Source: Gonocerus acuteangulatus (lineage: Eukaryota; Arthropoda; Insecta; Hemiptera; Coreidae). From it: 64,000 nt of DNA. The notes beneath the pieces are model-generated. The model did no database searches and was not told the origin of the DNA. It saw only the letters and a list, made by a program, of their open reading frames with translations. This document shows, piece by piece, positions 58,820-64,000 of the stretch. The DNA is taken from contig OX328132.1 of the NCBI GenBank assembly GCA_946811695.1, positions 123,220,406 through 123,284,405 of the forward strand, written 5' to 3'. The position numbers were made by a program, and so were the translations under genes. Every line of letters starts with the position of its first letter. Within the stretch, counting starts at the first letter, position 1.

Positions 58820-60688
58820 GAAATGCAAGTAAATACATAAACGACAATTGTAATACATCTATCACTCCCATCAATGAATTAACTAACATTTATGAAGTGA
58901 GAAAAATCATAAAATCTTTGAAAAAGAAATCCCCCGGCAAAGATAATATACCCGTGATATTCATAAAACAATTACCCCCTAAAGCAATAGTGGAACTAGT
59001 TAATATAATTAATAAAGTCCTGCAACTTAAATACTTCCCTAACTCTTGGAAAGACTCTAAAATAATTCCCATAGCAAAACCTGGTAAAGATAATAAATTA
59101 GTTCAAAATTATCGGCTCATAAGTTTATTAAATATACTAAGCAAAATCACGGGAAAAATTATATTAAAGAGATTAGACAAGTTCATCTTAAAAAACAACA
59201 TATTAAGAAATGACCAATTTGGATTCCGAAGTAAACACTCGACGACAGCTCAATTATGCCGACTAGTAGATCACATAACTGGAGAATTTAACAATAAAAA
59301 ACACACTGGTCTGATAACAATAGATGCTGAAAAAGCATTTGATACTGTTTGGGATAAGGCCTAATATTTAAACTAAATCAATATAGGTTTCCAACTCATT
59401 TAATTCTTCTAATTCACTCCTTTATCACTGGTAGATCTTTTACAGTTCAGATAAATAATACCGAATCTGTAGCTAAATTCCCCGCGGCCGGATTACCTCA
59501 GGGTTCAGTACTCTCACCGATACTCTATAATATCTATATAAATGATCTGCCCAACACCAAGAATGTACATACCTATCTATATGCCGATGACGTACATACC
59601 TATCTATATGCCGATGACGTACATACCTATCTATATGCCGATGACGTACATACCTATCTATATGCCGATGACGTACATACCTATCTATATGCCGATGACG
59701 TACATACCTATCTATATGCCGATGACGTACATACCTATCTATATGCCGATGACGTACATACCTATCTATATGCCGATGACGTACATACCTATCTATATGC
59801 CGATGACGTACATACCTATCTATATGCCGATGACGTACATACCTATCTATATGCCGATGACGTACATACCTATCTATATACCGATGACGTACATACCTAT
59901 ATATATGCCGATGACGTACATACCTATCTATATGCCGATGACGTACATACCTATCTATATGCCGATGACGTACATACCTATCTATATGCCGATGACGTAG
60001 CATTCTCTTCATCCTCTTACAGGATAGACACAATAAGAAAGAGGCTTACAGAGGCTCTCATTAAAATCTCAAGGCACTATTTGAAATGGAAAATAAAAAT
60101 TAATCTAGACAAAACTGAGTTCATAATTTTTACTAAGAGACGGCCGCGTGATTGTTCACCCATTAGAATGCGGAACGGTACCGAACTATCGTGCAGAGAT
60201 AGTGTAAAGTATTTAGGATTACATCTGGATAGAGGATTAACATTCACCGATCATGTAAACAATACTTGTAACAAAGCAATAAAGGCAATGTTTACTATGT
60301 ATCCATACTTCAATAGACAATCCACACTTTCAAAACAGAACAAAACTCTAATTTACAAACTATGCATTCGGCCAATACTCACCTATGCTTGTCCAGTCTG
60401 GAGCTACACTTCCAATTACAATTATAAAAAAATTCAAATAATTCAAAATAAATGCCTCCGAATAATAACTAACCAACCGATTTATACAAAAATTAATAAA
60501 CTTCATTCGCTCGCTAATATTATAAGCTTAAAAACCTTTATTCGTAACCTGGCCAAAAAGTTCTTTTTTTTATAGATGCAAATTAAATAAAAATAATTTA
60601 ATTAAGAATTTAGGAAATTATAATAAAAATTCATTAAAAAGATATGTCCATAAAAGGCCGAAACACATATTCTTGAAATATCTATAAC
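58820..60688 (+). pseudogene. Reverse transcriptase ORF2 with expanded YADD motif
   Basis: Frame 1 to 59,364 has SPGKDNIP, YRLISLL (normally YRPISLL), GFRSKHST and the first catalytic Asp in IDAEKAFDTV. One base is missing at 59,362, shifting the frame. The next frame then gives FITGRSFTVQI, AGLPQGSVLSPILYNIYIND and VHTYLYADDV. The 27 bases TYLYADDVH are repeated 16 times (59,565-59,996) without breaking the frame. It resumes AFSSSS, KINLDKTEFIIF and YLGLHLDRGLTF, then the thumb region. A second shift in a T-run near 60,567 precedes the true end (HKRPKHIFLKYL, stop at 60,688). Two frameshifts and the expansion make it non-functional. Confidence 0.9.
59565..59996 (+). repeat. 27-bp minisatellite of the RT active-site motif
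   Basis: Sixteen copies of GTACATACCTATCTATATGC plus CGATGAC, encoding TYLYADDVH in frame. One copy reads YTDD and one reads TYIYADD; the others are identical. Both strands are open over it (RHIDRYV on -), which is a by-product. Confidence 0.98.
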
Positions 60689-60960
60689 TTGTAATCTGTA
60701 AGTTTATCAGTGTATCATATTTTATTTTGTATGTAACATATTTTCCATCTCGTAGCATATTTTTTTATGTATTGTACTACAGTTAACATATGTTATGGTG
60801 TTATTCTTTATATTAATTATGCATAGGTTTTATTTCATTTTGTTTTTCCTATATTGCAAAATTGTGAGCTAAATATTTTTACAACATAGAATAATACTTA
60901 ACAAAAAGTGTATCTGGTATCCGGAACAGATTGTTGTATTCTTTTAAATAAATAAATAAA

Positions 60961-61291
60961 TTTGAAAAAAAAAATACTCGTAGCGGCTACACATCTTTCC
61001 TGTTGTGCCGCTCCGTCCATTTTATCCTATTATCCTTCAAGTTCTTTTTTAACATCTTGCCAACTCGACTCATATCCTTCTTTCTGAGTAGTCAGCAGTT
61101 GTGCCTGATTGTATTTGTCATTTTGCAGCTATGAATGAAAGCGATACGATTGCTGGTTGTGACAGTAGGGCTATTTTTGTAGCGTTATTGAAAGACTGTA
61201 GTGCATTAAATAAACCAATGTTGCCGAAAATTACATCGGATAAAGAAATGGCATGAGCATGTTTAGCCGATCAATTTTTTATACCCTACAC
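60961..61291. other. No gene seen
   Basis: Spacer after the retroelement tail. A short frame near 61,130 (MNESDTIAGCDSRAIFVALL) is not recognised. Confidence 0.3.
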
Positions 61292-61440
61292 CAGAGTTGG
61301 GCAAACGTTAGCGCGCGCTAAAAGCTGATACCTCTTCGCTAATTTAGCGAAACTGTAGAAAGCCAGCGCTAATAATTAGCGGTTAGCGGCGGCAGTGCGC
61401 TAACCGCTAAACTATTTATGAAATATCGTAATTGCTAATA
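61292..61440. mobile_element. hAT-like terminus, TTAGCG-rich
   Basis: Begins CAGAGTTGGGCAAACGTTAG, a hAT-type terminal pattern. Then many short GCGCTAA/TTAGCG/CGCTAA inverted motifs. The other end was not located. Confidence 0.45.
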
Positions 61441-61480
61441 GCTTAAGCTATAGTTACAACATTATGTCATCTCAAAGTTC

Positions 61481-62469
61481 ACTTCCGGTCTGCTCTGAGC
61501 AACCTCTATCCTGTTCCACTTCCGCTTCAATCTACAGGATTTCCGATCACATGAATGTCAATTTCGGTTACTTCCGGTCGACTCAGGCCTATCACTGGGT
61601 AACTCCTATTCGATCTGGCTCACTTCCGGTCACTCACAGACAATGGCACACTCTGACACTCCTTAATCTACGATACTTCCGGGCCTATATTCATCCCTGG
61701 GTCGTTTCCGGAAGTACCCAGGGCCTTCCAGGCACTCATGATAGACCGGAGGTGAACCGGCAGTGACCCTGATGTAATTGTAAGCAACCGGAAGTGGTCC
61801 GAAGTTGTCCAGATTCATCCGGAAACTGTCCAGGAGTAATTTTGGTGACCCGGAAGCCATTTTGAGAACCCGGAATGCTGCTCAAATTCGCCCGGAAATG
61901 CCCCAGGGATTCACAAAATGGCTTGAGGATCACCAAAATTATCCCTGACTGTTTCTTGAACTATCTGGGCAACCTTTGACCACTTCCGGTTTTAATTCCG
62001 GGTTCTCAAAATGGCTTCCGGGTCACCAAAATTACTCCTGGACAGTTTCCGGATGAAATTGAACAACTTTTGGCCACTTCCGGTTTCACTTCCGGTTTCT
62101 CAAAATGGCTTCCGGGTCACCAAAATTACTCCTGGACAGTTTCCGGATGAATCTGGACAACTTTTGGCCACTTTCGGTTTCACTTCCGGGTTCTCAAAAT
62201 GGCTTCCAGGTCACCAAAATTACTCCTGGACAGTTCCCGGATGAATTCTGGACAACTTTTGGCCACTTCCCGTTTCACTTCCGGGTTCTCAAAATGGCTT
62301 CCGGGTCTCCAAAATTACTCCTGGACAGTTCCCGGATGAATTCTGGACAACTTCGGTCCACTTCCGGTTTCACTTCCGGTTGCTTACAATTACTCCCGGG
62401 TCACTGCCGGTTCACCTCCGGTCTATCATGAGTGCCTGGAAGGCCCTGGGGTACTTCCGGAAACGACCC
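61481..62469. repeat. Palindromic array dense in CCGGAAGT-type motifs
   Basis: By eye about two dozen TTCCGG/CCGGAA strings. Right half: four copies of a 94-95 bp unit (CAAAATGGCTTCCGGGTCAC; starts 62,007, 62,101, 62,195, 62,290). Left half (61,699-61,920) is the inverted version. The outer arms pair GGGTCGTTTCCGGAAGTACC with GGTACTTCCGGAAACGACCC. Short ORFs through it are artefacts. Confidence 0.85.
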
Positions 62470-62519
62470 CCCCATAGTTATATATGTATAACTATACTAT
62501 ATGTTACACATTGCTGTAT

Positions 62520-62830
62520 AACATATAGTCTTCTTTTTCGTACATGGCCACCGCGCGTGCGCGAACGCCAGCGGACACCTTCTTGTGATACTTTTTTGTA
62601 ACGCTAGGTCCGCATAATGAATAGTTATTATTTTTGGTACAATATCACTGTGCATGCGCGAACATCAGTGGACACTTTTTTGTGACACATACAGTCCTCT
62701 TTTCCGTAAATGGCCACGCCATTGCGTATGCGGGCACGCAAGCGGGCGCTTTTTTGTGACACATACACTCTTCTTTTTCGTAAATGGCCATTGAGCATGC
62801 GCGAACGCTAGCGGACACTTTTTTGTAACT
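62520..62830. repeat. Array of GCATGCGCGAAC-type repeats
   Basis: About four units of 75-85 bp with TCTTCTTTTTCGTAAATGGC and GCATGCGCGAACGC...GCGGACACTTTTTTGTG. The core resembles the NRF1 consensus. Confidence 0.75.
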
Positions 62831-62876
62831 TTTTTTTCAGTTTAGTCACTGCTAAAGCATATTTATGCTAAAAAAA

Positions 62877-62965
62877 TTCCGACTCGTGGGAACTGCGTCA
62901 TCATAGCGCGGTTACGTTCACATGCCTAGTGATACTAGTAAAGGCATAGAAGCTATTATTGTGTA
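62877..62965 (+). mobile_element. HINE-like 5' end fragment
   Basis: TTCCGACTCGTGGGAACTGC after an A-run, then CATAGCGCGGTTACGTTCAC. The following CTAGTGATACTAGTAAAGGC resembles 39,130-39,150. It lies 80 bp upstream of exon 63,046. Confidence 0.55.
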
Positions 62966-63045
62966 TGATATGTTGTCATCTAGCAGTGAGAATGTACTGA
63001 CTGCTTTGGCAACCACAAGCTGACCATTTTTTTTTTTTTTTTCAG

Positions 63046-63229
63046 TGTGCAACATGACCTTGGATGCAAAAACACTCATCTCCAAATCTGGGAAGAGCTT
63101 CGGACAGATCAAGAGCCCTGTGATGGAAGGACCAACGTCTTGCTGGTACACTTTCATACCGGAGGCCAATAAGAGGGTAGAAATCCAGATATACAGGCTT
63201 ATCAGCGTCGGCACCTTCAATAAAACCAA
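63046..63229 (+). CDS. CUB-like exon of the host gene (exon B)
   Basis: The 184-bp exon follows a T-run and CAG and ends before GTAATC. With the leftover A of exon A, its first codon becomes ATG (Met), and the frame has no stop: CNMTLDAKTLISKSGKSFGQ, IKSPVMEGPTSCWYTFIPEA, then a RVEIQIYRLISVGTFNKT stretch. A CxxTL...G.I.SP.........C.Y.F......R..I.I.R..V pattern is typical of a CUB domain (extracellular beta-sandwich). The exon ends in phase 2 and the domain is incomplete, so the next exon lies beyond 63,230; I did not find it before 64,000. Strong base composition and codon use contrast with the surrounding AT repeats. Confidence 0.8.
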
Positions 63230-63552
63230 GTAATCCCATCAAAAATAATATATTATTTATATAATATTTATTTATTCGAACCCCACAAAAAAAAAGGCGA
63301 TATCGATAAATGAAAAAGATTTCTCAAGAACTAATATGAACAGTTAATAATAAACTATACAATAAAGGGGAGTTGGTGAGAAATTAGTCAGATGTCTTTG
63401 AAAATAGTTCATAAGAAAGCAATAAGAAAATAAAGACAAACAAAAGGAAAATTAATTTAATAAGTGAAGTGGTTTTAAATTGAACATTGAAGACTCTAAA
63501 ATATGCATTTTAAAAATAGAATAACTTTTGAACTACATAAATGATTTTGTGT

Positions 63553-63607
<55 letters not shown>

Positions 63608-63740
63608 CTGGATAAATGCGCTATCGAATGTAAACCATGATTGTGCATCGCCCCAATGCATAGTTTACCAAACAAAGATCTAACTCCAAAATGATGGTTA
63701 TCTGAAGGGCGGATTAAGGAAAAACATGCCTGTTAAACAA
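63230..63740. other. Intron sequence; (AT)n at 63,557-63,604
   Basis: AT-rich with a microsatellite. No second exon seen. Confidence 0.5.
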
Positions 63741-63744
63741 ACAT

Positions 63745-64000
63745 GTTTTAATTTTGGCTACGTTTGGAGTTAAGAAAGGATTAGAATAAAATATTTTATT
63801 TATAGACATCAAAAGTTTTGGGAACTTCGTATATTTTACTTATTATCTCGAAAACGGTTGGGAAATCGTGGTAAATGGATGGTGACCATTCGAAAGCTTA
63901 CTAAATCCCCTACAAAAAAGGCTCTGCTGTAATTATCGATTGGGCGATGTCAATCGGAGAAATTCGTAATTGTTAGTTTTGCTCTTTTCAACGGGTTTAT
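63745..64000 (-). mobile_element. HINE-like internal module, cut by the window edge
   Basis: TTTTGGCTACGTTTGGAGTT, ATTATCTCGAAAACGGTTGG and GGCGATGTCAATCGGAGAAA, in family order on the minus strand. Confidence 0.65.

Larger units (their letters stand above)
58800..60960 (+). mobile_element. Jockey-like non-LTR retrotransposon, 5'-truncated
   Basis: Contains the broken RT described separately, a 3' UTR and an A-rich tail (TAAATAAATAAATAAATTTG then A-run, about 60,940-60,975). ORF1, endonuclease and the first part of ORF2 are absent. Confidence 0.8.

Noticed and set aside
59473..60033. 186-codon minus-strand ORF of RHIDRYV repeats
   Set aside because: Antisense of the 27-bp array in the RT; the sense frame is clearly the biological one.

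Overview
This is a repeat-packed arthropod (most likely insect) nuclear window. Evidence: two coding exons with GT-AG splice sites, a 39-kb intron, Tc1/mariner-like and Jockey-like fragments, tRNA-derived SINEs, many foldback (MITE-like) elements, and AT/AC microsatellites throughout. I saw no prokaryotic signature. The organism assignment is inference.

Host genes. A + strand gene contributes a Cys-rich exon (23,880-24,041) and a CUB-like exon (63,046-63,229). The splice phases match (phase 1 to phase 1), so almost everything between 24 kb and 63 kb is one TE-filled intron. A second gene on the - strand lies inside that intron (exon 36,571-37,383). It encodes a protein with about four membrane segments and ends at a GTAAGT donor.

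Layout. 1-3.1 kb: an 82-bp satellite, a SINE with a MITE-like insertion, and a Tc1/mariner scrap. 3.7-16.1 kb: Helentron-like non-autonomous elements (called HINE-like below), two of them head to tail, overlapped by a recent 4,496-bp tandem duplication. 17.1-20.4 kb: 40-, 21- and 71-bp tandem arrays. 21.2-23.7 kb: a SINE, a ~144-bp array, a foldback element and a 211-bp array. 24-31.5 kb: mariner fragments, 70-, 182- and 113-bp arrays, and a Jockey-like retrotransposon. 31.7-39.4 kb: four foldback elements, some containing other insertions, around the second gene. 39.7-46 kb: a retrotransposon tail, a TE-associated pseudogene, and 33- and 84-bp arrays. 46-53.6 kb: HINE-like elements nested in each other, plus a foldback element with ~790-bp arms. 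53.7-57.8 kb: two copies of a dispersed repeat, with 15-bp minisatellites. 58.8-61 kb: a broken Jockey-like RT whose active-site motif is expanded into 16 tandem 27-bp copies. 61.3-62.9 kb: a hAT-like end and a palindromic array dense in CCGGAAGT-type and GCATGCGC-type motifs, just upstream of the second exon.

Most unusual: the in-frame YADD array in the reverse transcriptase, the giant hairpin at 47.9-49.6 kb, and the promoter-motif-rich palindrome next to exon 63,046. The HINE-like family explains much of the window and shows asymmetric inverted ends, a 3' stem-loop with CTAA, and nested and tandem insertions.
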